Positions 35,513 through 48,400 of a stretch of DNA of 64,000 nt are shown one piece after another. The first letter of the stretch is position 1. Every line of letters starts with the position of its first letter. The notes under the pieces were generated by a model. That model was not told the origin of the DNA and did not search any database. It was given only the letters and a program-made list of their open reading frames with translations. A program made the position numbers and the translations under genes. Origin of the DNA: Periplaneta americana (lineage: Eukaryota > Arthropoda > Insecta > Blattodea > Blattidae); contig NC_091118.1 in assembly GCF_040183065.1 (NCBI RefSeq), forward strand, positions 205,498,186-205,562,185. The letters are read 5' to 3'.

Positions 35513-37689
35513 AACTAGCTGTACCCGTGCGCTCCGCTGCACCCGTTAGAAATAAATATAAAGTAATTACATAATTAAAATAGGACATTTGATCCAGGGA
35601 ACATTCGTGTTTGATAGAAGGATAAATCGTTTAATATGTTACTTGATTTAAATTGTATTTAAGATATTAAAATGCGACCATTTTGATCCAGAGACCACTC
35701 ATTTGGTGCAATGACAGTTCCTTTAACATGTTATTAATTGTTATTACCAATTATTTTTGGAAAAGCGAAAATTAACAGAAAAATTTTGGCTACAGATTTA
35801 TTATGTTTATATTATATTATATTATAATATATTATATTATATTATATTATATTATATTATATTATATTATATTATATTATGTAAAAAGTGTGTTGATCAC
35901 GGATGTACTCGAATTAGAAAGTTTTTAATTTGTTGTGGGAGCTCTTGAATCTCAGGAGGAACAGCTTTGACAACAGCGCAACATAATCTGCTTGGCTCAT
36001 TGCCAATTTTTTTTTGCATTGCATTTATTGCATATATATTTTATGTATTTTAACACGATTCAATTGAGCATAGTTAAAATTTCAATTATAAAATAATGCA
36101 TTGCTAAGCTAACGTACTATTACTGCATACTAAATCAATACACTCCCGTTGTTCGTTAATTCTCTGAGATAAAAATGAATATGTTCATAAACGTTATTTT
36201 AAGAAATACAGGAAATGAATATACAGAATAAGCTATCAAGTTTTCTGTGCATAAGAAGCTATTTTAATCTTACCTGTCCTCAATTCACTCACAAGTTACT
36301 GTAATAACATTATAGCATTATGTCCATCCAGAGAAACTACACTTTCCAATGATGAAATAATAATTAATTATACAAATAGGTTAATTTAGCTTCCGATATT
36401 ACTTCATACAAACACAGAAACATTGTCTGTAAGCTATGTTTCATAGCTTTCGATTGTTGCTGTCCAAGGCCCCTTATAGACGAAGTCATTTGTTTTTTAT
36501 TTCAATACACCGCCTTAGATGGCAGTTATTTTAATTTTAAAACTCATTTATCTCATTAAATATCAGTCCTATCAACCTTTTTTGAGAATAAAACTTATCG
36601 AAAATGACGTTTGAAGAAACTTTTGTTATATAACATTTTTCACAAAAATCAATAATAAGCGAGATATTTCGATTTATTTAATTCAGGCCCCCTTATACCC
36701 CCCTTTTAAATAATGTATTTTGAATACCATATAGCCTAAAATATAAGTTACAACGAACTTAATTTATATTCCAATTTTAATCTAAATCCGTTCAGCCATT
36801 ATCACGTGAAAAGGTAACAAACATACATACAGACAGACAGACAGACAGACATACATACATTCTCGAAATTCTCGAAATGTGTTTTATTTAATTTTTTAAA
36901 TTTAAATTTAAATATACAGAATAAAGAAATATAATTACAAAACAAACAAAGAGAAATACAAAAAAATAATACAAGCAATATAAAAAGAAGATACAGTAGT
37001 ATTAACAAAATTTGAGACCGAATGAGCAGCGCTCGTGCTCGGTCGCAGTTCAGATATAATATTAAAATAAAAAATAATAATAATATAAATAAGTAAAATA
37101 AAATAAGAACTAAAATATAATTACAGCGGCGATGGAATTATATAATATAATATTAACACTAGAGAAGAATAATATCGCACGTGAAAAGTAGGACTAATAT
37201 ATATTTCAAAATTATAGAATACAAATGTAATATAGGTTGATTAATTCATACACATAGGCTATAAATTTATTTAATCAAATTGAAGATATTAACACGTTTC
37301 TAATTTTCTTGTTATATGTTAGTGGGTTACATGTTAGAAGTTCTGGGTGAATTTAGTTAAAGCATTGTACAACCGAGGGCCAAAATTTATACTATGCTTT
37401 AGACCAGCAGATGTGAGACATTTAGGTTCTACTAATGTTGAATTAATATTTTGTCTTGTGTCATAATTGTGTGTCTGTAATACAAACTTATTACGATTTT
37501 TATGATAAAATTTTAACAGCGTATACTTATAAATTTGTTCAGTATTAAATACATTAAATTCAGAATAAATTAATTTATTTGGATAATCGAAACGTTTCTT
37601 CAAACAAATTTTACAAACAAAAATTTCAAAAAAGCTATTTTCGGTTTCAGGAAAATAAAAAATTACCAGAAAAATTTCGGCTACAGATT
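35513..37689. mobile_element. Composite insertion splitting the R2-like LINE
   Basis: It starts ACTAGCTGTACCCGTGCGCT, a motif I recall from widespread insect repeats, and that unit appears to end near 36,862 with TTCAGCCATTATCACGTGAA and ACAGACAG/ACATACAT repeats. A (TATAT)n run is at 35,810-35,880. The right part, about 37,030-37,650, is a CR1-like LINE fragment on the minus strand. A ~35-bp word (ATTTCGGCTACAGATTTATT) occurs near both 35,790 and 37,680. Confidence 0.6.
37334..37655 (-). mobile_element. LINE C-terminal RT fragment (CR1/Jockey-like)
   Basis: The translation (LLKFYHKNRNKFVLQTHNY, then GLKHSINFGPRLYNAL) resembles the extreme C-terminus of CR1/Jockey-type reverse transcriptases. 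It is in frame with the R2-like endonuclease fragment upstream, creating a chimeric 274-residue ORF. Confidence 0.6.
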
Positions 37690-38164
37690 TATTATTAGTA
37701 TAGATTACTATAGCTAAGGATGATTTTAACACATGAGATCCTATGGCATCAATCGTTGCATCAGAAATTTTAAATTGTTTAAGTTGATTTAAAGTTTCTC
37801 GTGGGATCGTGCCACGGGCATCGAAAATGAGCCCAAAAACTGTCCAATGTGTGATGTGGTACTCTGCTCCGAGATGCTGACAACAAGGCTCATATATGAC
37901 TTGTTTTTCACGACACACCTCTTGTGGCTGTTGCTCATGCATCTCGAAACGGATTGTGGGATCAAGAATGACACCCTTATCCTTCTGCCGATCAATTATG
38001 ATGATATCAGCCCGTCTGGTAGAGCCATCAGAAGAGACGCAACCAACCTCCTCATAAACCTCATAGGAAGCATTCTGACGGATTGAAGATGCGATGAGAG
38101 AACGAACCGTATTATGTCTGTTGATTCGGAGCAATTCTCCGTGATGGCAGAAACCCAAGACGTG
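37690..38164 (-). mobile_element. R2-like LINE, endonuclease portion (second copy)
   Basis: It encodes the part from GFCHHGELLRINRHN through the restriction-like endonuclease motif (RADIIIIDRQKDKGVILD) and on through REKQVIYEPCCQHLG, where the copy at 15,742 has a stop. Its 5' side is cut at 38,164 by the LINE tail. Its 3' side is split off by the 2.2-kb insertion. Confidence 0.82.
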
Positions 38165-38177
38165 AATAATAATAATA

Positions 38178-39592
38178 CACTTACTTACTTACAAATGGCT
38201 TTTAAGGAACCCGAAGGTTCATTGCCGCCCTCACATAAGCCCGCCATCGGTCCCTATCCTGTGCAAGATTAAGCCAGTCTCTATCATCATACCCCACCTC
38301 CCTCAAATCCATTTTAATATTATCCTCCCATCTACGTCTCGGCCTCCCTAAAGGTCTTTTTCCCTCCGGTCTCCCAACCAACACTCTATATGCATTTCTG
38401 GATTCGCCCATACGTGCTACATGCCCTGCCCATCTCAAACGTCTGGATTTCAAGTTCCTAATTATGTCAGGTGAAGAATACAATGCGTGCAGTTCTGTGT
38501 TGTGTAACTTTCTCCATTCTCCTGTAACTTCATCCCGCTTAGCTCCAAATATTTTCCTAAGCACCTTATTCTCAAACACCCTTAACCTATGTTCCTCTCT
38601 CAGAGTGAGAGTCCAAGTTTCACAGCCATATAGAAGAATCGGTAATATAACTGTTTTATAAATTCTAACTTTCAGATTTTTGGACAGCAGACTGGATGAT
38701 AAGAGCTTCTCAACCGAATAATAACACGCATTTCCCATATTTATTCTGAGTTTAATTTCCTCCCGAGTGTCATTTATATTTGTTACTGTTGCTCCAAGAT
38801 ATTTGAATTTTTCCACCTCTTCGAAGGATAAATCTCCAATATTTATATTTCCATTTCGTACAATATTCCCGTTACGAGACATAATCACATACTTTGTCTT
38901 TTCGGGATTTACTTCCAAACCGATCGCTTTACTTGCTTCAAGTAAAATTTCCGTGTTTTCCCTAACCGTTTGTGTATTTTCTCCTAACATATTCACGTCA
39001 TCTGCATAGACAAGAAGCTGATGTAGCCCGTTCAATTCCAAACCCTGCCTGTTATCCTGAACTTTCCTAATGGCATATTCTAAAGCGAAGTTAAAAAGTA
39101 AAGGTGATAGTGCATCTCCCTGCTTTAGCCCGCAGTGAATTGGAAAAGGATCAGATAGAAACTGACCTATACGGACTCTGCTGTATGTTTCACTGAGACA
39201 CATTTTAATTAATCGAACTAGTTTCTTGGGAATACCAAATTCAATAAGAATATCATATAATACTTCCCTCTTAACCGAGTCATATGCCTTTTTGAAATCT
39301 ATGAATAACTGATGTACTGTACCCTTATAGTCCCATTTTTTCTCCATTATCTGCCGAATACAAAAAGTCTGATCAATAGTCGATCTATTACGCCGAAAAC
39401 CGCACTGATGATCCCCAATAATTTCATCTACGTACGGAGTTAATCTCCTCAAAAGAATATTGGACAAAATTTTGTACGACGTGAACAAAAGTGATATTCC
39501 TCGAAAGTTACCACAGTTGGTTTTGTCCCCCTTTTTAAAAATAGGTATAATTATGGACTCCTTCCATTGTTCTGGTACAATTTCCTTTTCTG
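38178..39592 (-). mobile_element. RTE-like LINE fragment with the longest intact RT ORF in the window
   Basis: The open frame runs from the junction at about 39,592 to AMNLRVP (about 460 residues; the first Met is at 39,488). RT motifs in order: [70 protein letters not shown], then the [12 protein letters not shown] region. The 5' endonuclease domain is absent, so it could not transpose alone. The 3' end has the usual TAAG-type tail, directly abutting the R2-like fragment. Confidence 0.9.
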
Positions 39593-40262
39593 GATTTAAT
39601 GTTCCTAATTATGTCAGGTGAAGAATATAATGCGTGCAGTTCTGTGTTGTGTAACTTTCTCCATTCTCCTGTAACTTCATCCCGCTTAGCCCCAAATATT
39701 TTCCTAAGCACCTTATTCTCAAACACCCTTAACCTACGTTCCTCTCTCAAAGTGAGAGTCCAAGTTTCACAACCATAAAGAACAACCGGTAATATAAGTG
39801 TTTTACAAATTCTAACTTTCAAATTTTTTGACAGCATACTGGATGATAAAAGCTTCTCAACCGAATAATAACACGCATTTCCCACATTTATTCTGTGTTT
39901 AATTTCCTCCCGAGTATCATTTACATTTGTTACTGTTGCTTCCAGATATTTGAACTTCTCCACCTCTTCAAAAGATAAATTTCCAATTTTTATATTTCCA
40001 TTTCGTACAATATTCTCGTCACGAGACATAATCATATACTTTGTCTTTTCGGGATTTGCTTCCAAACCTATCTCTTTACTTGCTTCCAGTAAAATTCCCG
40101 TGTTTTCCCTAATCGTTTGTGAATTTTCTCCTAACATATTCACGTCATCCGCATAGACAAGCAGCTCATGTAACACGTTCAATTCCAAACCCTCTCTGTT
40201 ATCCTGGACTTTCCTAATGGCATACTCTAGAGCAAAGTTAAAAAGTAAAGGTGATAGTGCCG
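39593..40262 (-). mobile_element. Second RTE-like LINE fragment joined head to tail
   Basis: It encodes RT from [19 protein letters not shown] through YADD to IIRNIKSR, then joins without a 3' tail to the interior of the next copy (39,592), making a fused frame ending [17 protein letters not shown]. Confidence 0.85.
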
Positions 40263-40284
40263 TGGTGATAGGGACCCACAATAT

Positions 40285-40287
40285 ATG

Positions 40288-40326
<39 letters not shown>

Positions 40327-40374
40327 TAATAATAATAATAATAATATTAATAATAATAATAATAGTAATGATAA
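40285..40374. repeat. (AAT)n microsatellite
   Basis: Imperfect AAT repeats with ATG and AGT interruptions stand at the 3' end of the LINE fragment that follows. Confidence 0.92.
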
Positions 40375-41350
40375 CGATTTATTTTAGGTGACAGAGTTAA
40401 GGCCGTAAGGCCTTTTCTTCCACTCAACCAGCAAAAAGTATACATATATATGAATGGATTTACAAGCTACAAAGAATACAACAAATTGAGTTCGATAAAA
40501 GTTAAGTATACAATAGTTACTTATGAATTAAACAGTAAAATACTATGAAATATTCATTAAACAGTGAAATACAAACTGGGTAACAAAATTGAATTAATTC
40601 ACATACATTTCAAATAATGCTAGATAATAGGAAGAACTTATAATGGGAATAATTGTGAATATATAGCATTATCAGGATTAATGTCTAATGAACGAAATTA
40701 CCGTGTTGTCAGTGACCATTATCGTCAGTATAATTAGAATGATTTTCTAAGAAAGTTATCTTCTAAGCTATTGCTTTGCAACTCCTAATATTTTGTGAGA
40801 AGGAATTCCATTGTCGCGAGATGGAGACTGTGAAAGATGAGGAGTAACAATATGTTCTATGATGTATACTTAGCGTGCCACATATAAGTGATCTCGTATT
40901 TACATCGTGGTTAGGGTGTAGATAAGAGAAACGAGACGAAAGGTAATTTGGTGATGAAGTGTGTAGAATTCGAAAGAGTAAAGACACAGAGTGTAAAGTT
41001 CTACATTGCTTTAATCGGAGCCACGAAAACTTGAGAAGGACGATGATATGTGATCATATCGTCGGATGTTGCACACGTATCTGACGCACATATTCTGAAC
41101 TCGCTGTAGCTTGTCTGACAATTCAAATCTTAAGTCACTTAACAGAACGTCACAATAATCGAAGTGCAACATTATTGGGGTAAGTTTTAGTTGCTGGGGC
41201 AAGAAGTTTCTTAAGCAGCTCGAACAGTGAATGAAGGTACATATTGTTTTATTGTTTCTTTAACTTGAAAATTCCAATTTAGATTATTATCGGAAAAGAG
41301 ACCAAGATTTTGTTTACAACAGATGAATAGGGGATTGGTATTTAATATGT
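40375..41350 (-). mobile_element. CR1-like LINE 3' fragment
   Basis: Two minus-strand frames give the RT C-terminus: LHFDYCDVLLSD then LSDKLQRVQNMCVRYVCNI, and LLFRILHTSSPNYLSSRF then SRQWNSFSQNIRSCK. The 3' UTR ends with a GGCCTTACGGCC palindrome and ACCTAAAATAAATCG before the AAT repeat. Frame breaks make it a dead copy. Confidence 0.78.
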
Positions 41351-41448
41351 TATTAAGTGGCGGCTAAGAGTGTTACAATAATTATTGTCTAATTCCTTTG
41401 TGTTACAATAAATATGAAAATGTTTTTTCACCAGTATCAGACACTGTT

Positions 41449-42419
41449 GGACGGAGTTACGCAATAATAGACCAAGCGCCAAAAATTTGTTTCGAGATAT
41501 TGGCCATTGAAATAAATGTTTTTTTTTTATAAAACATTTTATGCAAGAAGTATTATAACATTCATACTATTACAAATAAATAGCACAAATAATACGAAAA
41601 AAAGGCTAACCGATTTTTGATAAGAGAGCAGCAGTTGAATTAATATTTCAAAGCAAAATAAATTAATGAATTTTATGCAATATACGATTTTTTTCTTATA
41701 AATAGCACAAAACTCAGATATCGCATTCTTGATTTTTTCCGAGTTAAATTAGCCTGCCATCAACAGATATGTGCAGATAATAAATGAATTTCATGCAATA
41801 AACGAATTTTTGTTTATAAATAGCACAAAACTCAGATATCGCATTGTTGATTTTTTCCGAGTTAAATTAGCCTGCCATCAACAGATATGTGCAAAGAATA
41901 AATGAATTTTATGCAATAAAGGAATTTTTGCTTATAAATAGCACAAAACTCAGATATCGCATTCTTGATTTTTTCCGAGTTAAATTAGCCTGCCTTCAAC
42001 AGATTTGTGCAAAGAATAAATGAATTTTATGCAATAAACGAATTTTTGCTTATAAATAGCACAAAACTCAGATATCGCATTCTTGATTTTTTCCGAGTTA
42101 AATTAGCCTGCCATCAACAGATATGTGCAGATAATAAATGAATTTTATGCTATAAACGAATTTTTGCTTATAAATAGCACAAAACTCAGATATCGCATTC
42201 TTGATTTTTTCCAAGTTAAATTAGCCTGCCATCAACAGATATGTGCAGATAATAAATGAATTTTATGCAATAAACGAATTTTTGCTTATAAATAGCACAA
42301 AACTCAGATATCGCATTCTTGATTTTTTCCAAGTTAAATTAGCCTGCCATCAACATTATGTGCAAATATCTAATTTTTTTTCAAATTGTCTATTGGTCTA
42401 TTATGCGTAACTCCGTACA
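41449..42419. mobile_element. TIR element filled with a ~118-bp tandem array
   Basis: The left end near 41,452 and right end near 42,417 share an inverted 24-bp word (CGGAGTTACGCATAATAGAC, continuing CAA, with one extra A on the left). About six units of ~117-118 bp lie between (41,640-42,360), each with TATAAATAGCACAAAACTCA and CGAGTTAAATTAGCCTGCC. It lies just 3' of the filamin-like gene's stop codon. Confidence 0.85.
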
Positions 42420-42474
42420 ATTATAACAAGATGGTCCCAGACTTTTGATTCATTCTGAATTTACATATAGTGTA

Positions 42475-45400
42475 TTACAATCTTTCTGATTGAAAAAATA
42501 TATCGACATCATGGAGGCAGTCTTCATGTCTTTCATAAGGTGACATGAGTCTTGTGGAGGAGCTGTTGTCTATTGACCTTAGAGCTGCGAGAACAGCTTC
42601 ACGGTGAGGAATGCCCTTGAAGATACCTCCAGATCCAGTCCTTGAATCGTGGTCCCCGATAACATCTTTAAACAGATCCTTGACATGAAACCTTTCAGAT
42701 ATTTTCTTTTTGGGTAACCTCTCGCTACCTCCGAAAAGCTCTGTGTTACTCTTCAGTACCAAATACCTGGAGTTAGTTTCTGTGTCTGATGTTGGAGCTG
42801 AAGAAGACTCTGTCACTTTCTTCTTTCGTTTAACTCGCCCGCATCTATTACAACGTTTTTTCTTGCTGATTGGGACCTCAGGAGTCTTTTCAAAGCTGAT
42901 TGTTTGTCGTTTCTTTTGATCAAGCACCGGATCGCTGCCCCAGGCGGTTCTTTCGTCTATTTCGTAGCTTGTTCTGCCAAGATCGAGGCTCCTGTTTATT
43001 TTATTGTAGCCTGAAGGCATTCTGTTATGTTTGACGTTTGCAGTGTTGTCGCTTTTCTCAAGTTTCTCAAAGAATAACTTCGCTTTCTCGTAACGCATTT
43101 TACATTCTGATCTCGAGCCATCATCAATTATAGACTTTGTATGAAATTTCTTGGTAAAATCATTGGAAGCTGCTTTCAATAATGTGTTTTTATCATGTTC
43201 GGCTATAATATGTTTTGTGTCATGCCCCGTTGTGTTCTGTTGGCGATACATTTTACTGAATATATGTTGAACAGTGTTACTTGCCGATATATTTTCATTT
43301 TCAATGTTGCTATTATTGAGTTTCGTTTGGTCATTAGCTAAGTGACATAATTTGTCGTTAATGTCTTTTTCCACGCACTGACCATTGTTAACAATTGGGT
43401 TATTTTCTTTATTCATGTTGGTGCTACTGAATATTTGTTGGCAGCAATTTGTTTTGAAATTAGTCAAGCTGTGTTGACCGTTAATCTCTTTTTTCTTGAC
43501 TTGACTATTATTAACAAATAATCTATTTTCTTTTTTCATGTTGACATTTTCAAAATTCTGTTGCCAGTATTTTGTTCGGTAGTTGTTAAAATTATGTTGA
43601 CCGTCCCTTTGGCTTTCTATGCATTGATTATTAATAAGCGAGTCTTTTTTCGCTTCTGTGTTGCTACCACTGATGTTGTGTTGGTAGCATTTTGTTTGGA
43701 AACAGTTGAATTCTTGTTGTTCAACTATGGGTGCTCGGTGTCTGTTACTGGAATTCTGTTCACTACACACTTCTGCACGACCGTCATGTGGGATGTTGTG
43801 GCTGGTGAAGAAGAGCATTGACTGTGGTGTGGGTGTTCGATAACCATCGTCCGTAATCTGAACCAAACGAGCTCTGTAAAGTTCGTTTTTAAATTCATCT
43901 GTAGCTTCTGTCCCAGAAGTTGATTGTAATGTCTTATTATTTGCTGTAAATGTGACTTCATGAGAATTTCTACAGGATTCATAGCGTTCCTCTCCAGGTA
44001 TGCGTAATGATGTGGAGTATTTATCATTGTAATATATTGATACAGGATTACTATTTATTCTTTCAGAAGATTTATTTAAATCGATGTCATGTTTGTTGCT
44101 ATCTTCTAATGAAGTGTCAAATTCTGTTATTCCAGTAATTTTATTCTGTGAGTCTTCTTCGAATCGAAGTCGAGCAATTTTTACTAAATTCGGAACATTA
44201 TTTAATTCTGCTCTTCTTTTTGTATCCTCTCCAGATTTCAAATGTCTATTAGTTGCATTAGATTGAGCTTCAACAACATTGCTCCAATATTTCTTCCAAT
44301 CTGACACCTTCGAGCTGGAATATGAAGGATTCTTCTCAGCACGTAGTTCAATGCTAGAATCCTGTCTATCGAATACATATTTACACTGCTTAACAATTCC
44401 CTTTATATCCACTGAAGTTTGTAGTTTCGTAGAGGAATCTATGACAGTATCCTTGTTGAATATATCATGTGGAATATCAGGATGAAATTTTTCATATTTT
44501 TGCTCATTTTTAGTCTCTTGCTCATATCTAGCTACGTTTTGTCTCATTAGTTTCTTATCCCAGAATTCTTTTCTTTGAGTAACCCGAAATGACGTGGGGA
44601 ACCCATTGTTAAGATCTTCTTCCAGTAAATTAGGTTGTTCTTGTGTATATTTACAATCACTCACATTGTTTTGTACTTCAAAAGCATTTCCTTTCTCTTC
44701 AGAAGTATTTACATCATCTGACTTCTTCACGATACCTTCTACTTCTTGTGGTAATACATCTGATTCGGTTAAAAAATTAGACTGTGAATAACTTTCCCTT
44801 GGATTTTCATTTATAAGTTGTATACTTGTAACTGGTTCTATATAATGCACATCGTTGTTATTGAACACGTTTTTATCTCCTAAAACAATTTCGGTACCAG
44901 TTTCCAACGTAATAATTGTTCGTTCGTCAGTTGATGGCACTTCGAAATATTCTGTATAATCTTTTGAATCACTTACAACTGATTCAATATTTACCAGATA
45001 ATCTTTTTCAGTCATATCAAAGATCTCGTGAAATATTTCATCAACTTGATTTGCTAATTTGTCATGACATGCTGTCTCCTCCTGGACTAATGGACGCGAT
45101 GTGTCTGTGTCCATAGCAACGGCATTTCGCCGCGGGACAGATATTGGTCTCGATGCATCGCTTGTTATTTGTTGCTCGTCATTTGTCACATCGATGCAGG
45201 AGCTGTCCACCGGTGATAAATGTGTCGCTGTGATCGACCATTCTTTTGAAGATGTAGTTTCGCTTTGACCTATGTGAACATCACTATTAAATGAGGACGG
45301 ATTTGTAAGTGAAATCGTTTGTGTAAAATGTACTTTATCCGTTTCATTTCCAGTAGTGTCATTGTTCATGTACAAACTCTCGTTTTCTTCAAAGAATGAC

Positions 45401-48400
45401 ATGGTTCCAATTTTATATTTAGTTGTTTCAGTTATTTGTGACGATTTTTCACTCGTATTTGATTTATGCCGTGTTGTATAATCTTTGTGTTGTAATTTCA
45501 TGTCAAAATTTTCCTCTGTTTGTTCTGCGAAAGATGAGAGTGGTAACATTGTGTTATTAACGCTTATATCCTTGGGAAATCGATTGTAAATATCTTCTAA
45601 ACCTTCTGAATTTTCTCTGTCACTCAATTTGGGTACAGAGAATAAGCCTGATATTTCAGAAATTTCTTGATTAATATTATATTCGTCACTATTTTCATAC
45701 ACACTACAACAAATGTCTTTGGTGGTGCGTATTGCTCCGTACTTGAGTTCTGTTTCTTTATTATCAAATTTCGCTGTGAAATTCTTGAAAGCTGAAGCAC
45801 TTTTTTCTTCTTTTATATTAGTAATTGACATTTCACTGTGAAAATTTTGGCTAGATGAATTTTTCATATCGTTATAATCTTTGCATGTTGTATTTGTAAT
45901 TTCTCCCATTTCGTAGATTCTTCCTGAAATGTCCGTGTAATTACATGAGTTTTCATCAGTTTCGGCATGTCTGAGTTGTGTCATCATGGTATGTTCCAAT
46001 AAAACATTTTGTACTGTATTGGTCATATCCTTGAAGTTAAGACTATTTTCAACAGTTTCATTTCTCATACATTTCGAGTCAATTTCCGATGCTTCTATTT
46101 TTTTCTCATTTAACTTATCATAATGCAAGCCATGTTTATAAACATATGTTTCATTACGTAAAATCATTGTCTCAAAAGAATTTTCCCCTTCAACTGCTTC
46201 ATTTATAGAAATTTCATTGTTGTCTTCAGAAGTATGCTGTAGTTTATCGAATGTACCTGGAATATTATCAGTCGCAACTGCATGTTCTTTATATTGTTGA
46301 TTTTCACTTCCTTCTTTTCCTACCAAATTATTGTTCATCTCTTCTATACTTGATATCAGTGTCTCAGGAGTGAAAATCATTTCAGAAATCATGCATTTGT
46401 CTTCATTTCGAACGCTTTCTGATGTGAGACATTTATCTTGTTTTACTACTTCATGAATTTCTTCTATTTCTGCTATTTCTTCCCCTCCACATGTTACTTC
46501 ATCTTCTTTTTCCTCTTCTATTGACGCCATTACTTTTGACCCTTTTACGATAGTGCGAGAAGAAAACATAATGTTCTCTAAAGATTGCTCATTTTCTTCG
46601 GACAATCCCGCGACACCAACACTATCATCAGAAATCCCCCAGATCTCTCTTTCTGCAGGGCCCATGAATCCACTTCTGGTATTATTGTTCTCCCGATGTT
46701 GAAAGTCGCATGTTTTTCTGTCAATTGTCGCTTCAACATTTTCTGTTTCATTTGGAACGTGTTTTTCGCCATTTGGATCATTATCTGGACTTTGTTTGAA
46801 AGAACTCTGAATATCGTCCAAACTAACATAATCCGAATCCCCGATGTCGTAACTCAAGCTTTGTCCCTCTATTGGATCTTCCTCTACATCATCTGCCTGC
46901 TCGTTTCCATTATCTACTTCAGATCCTGGAGAGAGTGATGCACTTTCTTCGGTAGAGACTGTATCCATTTCATTTGAATTCCTTTCCTTCGTTACTTGTT
47001 CTAGTTTAAGTAGCGCTTCCTCCAAGTTAGGAGCTGCCAAAACTGAGTCGAAATCAATCATACTGTCATCAAATTCATTTCCGGGTCTTGAAGCGAACTC
47101 AGCGTCAGAAGGCCACAAGTGAAAGTGCCGATCGTGCCGGTCGCCACTCATATAATTAGTGAAGTCCTGTCCCAGGAGATCTTCCAGGTCGGGAAAAATG
47201 TTTGAAGTTCCTTGAGATGAAGCATTTGATGGACTGGAAGACGATGCGGGACCTACTCCAGTCTTGTGTTCAGAGACTTCGCTAATATGAAGATTATTAT
47301 CATTTGTTTCTAGTTGTATTAAATCATCTTCTCGTGAACGCTCTAATATAGGTGTAAGCACAGATATCGAATCTTGTCTGCTATAATTATGAGACGTGCT
47401 GATTGTTTCACATATAGAAACATCGTTGTTTAAAGTTTCATTCGTGATATCTGTAAGTGAACATTGATTTGAATCAATAAAATCGGAATCTGGGTTTGAC
47501 TTTGTTTGCTTATTATCTTCTTTTGTTTCAGTTTTGTTACTGATGTTGTCGATGTTAAGGCCTTCTGACTCATCGTTACAAAAAACTCCACATTCAGTTT
47601 TTTCTTCTTCAGATTTGTTGTCAATTTTGTCACAGAACACATACGTATCAATATTATTTTCTCTATATTCCATAACAGTAATTATTTTATTCTGAGTTGT
47701 ATCCAAAAGAAAATCATCGTCAATTTTCATTGGATGTTCCATATGATTAGTATTTGTGTCTGTTTTAACGCAAAATGGCTCGTTTTCCCCTAAATCAGCC
47801 AAATTCGAAGTTTCACGATGTTTTTCTTTTTCTTTGTAATAATTCGAGGGAATCTTTGTTTCAGCGAAAAACTCCTCGGTAGGATTTTCCTGCAGTTCTT
47901 TGACATTGCAGTGTGTAATTGACTCCTGTGTGTCATCGATTATTTGTTCATTGTCCTCCTTGATTTGTGAAGTGTGTTCTGACCGTTCTCCACATTCAAC
48001 TCTGTTTTTAACAAACACTAAATTACTTTCGCCAAAAGATGGAGAAGATGTTTCTAATTCATGATCTGAGATGGCAGTTCCTTCACTTTCTCCAATGTGT
48101 ACAGCTTCTAAACAGAAATTCACCTTCTTGTTTCTTTTCATATTCGTATCTGATATATTCCTATCATTTGATTCGTCCTCTTGAATTGTAGAACTTCTCT
48201 CGAAATCCAACACATCTGGAGATATTTGAGATGTTGTGTTGCTAGAGATCACATCAACATCAACTCTTATTGACGAAGTTTCTTCTGTTCGATTTTTCGG
48301 TATATCAGTTGAAGATAAAGCATTCTCATGTTCTTCATCTTCTATGAAATGTGGTAACTCAGGTTTGTAATCTTTAAGCACAGATTTATAGTGATCTGGA

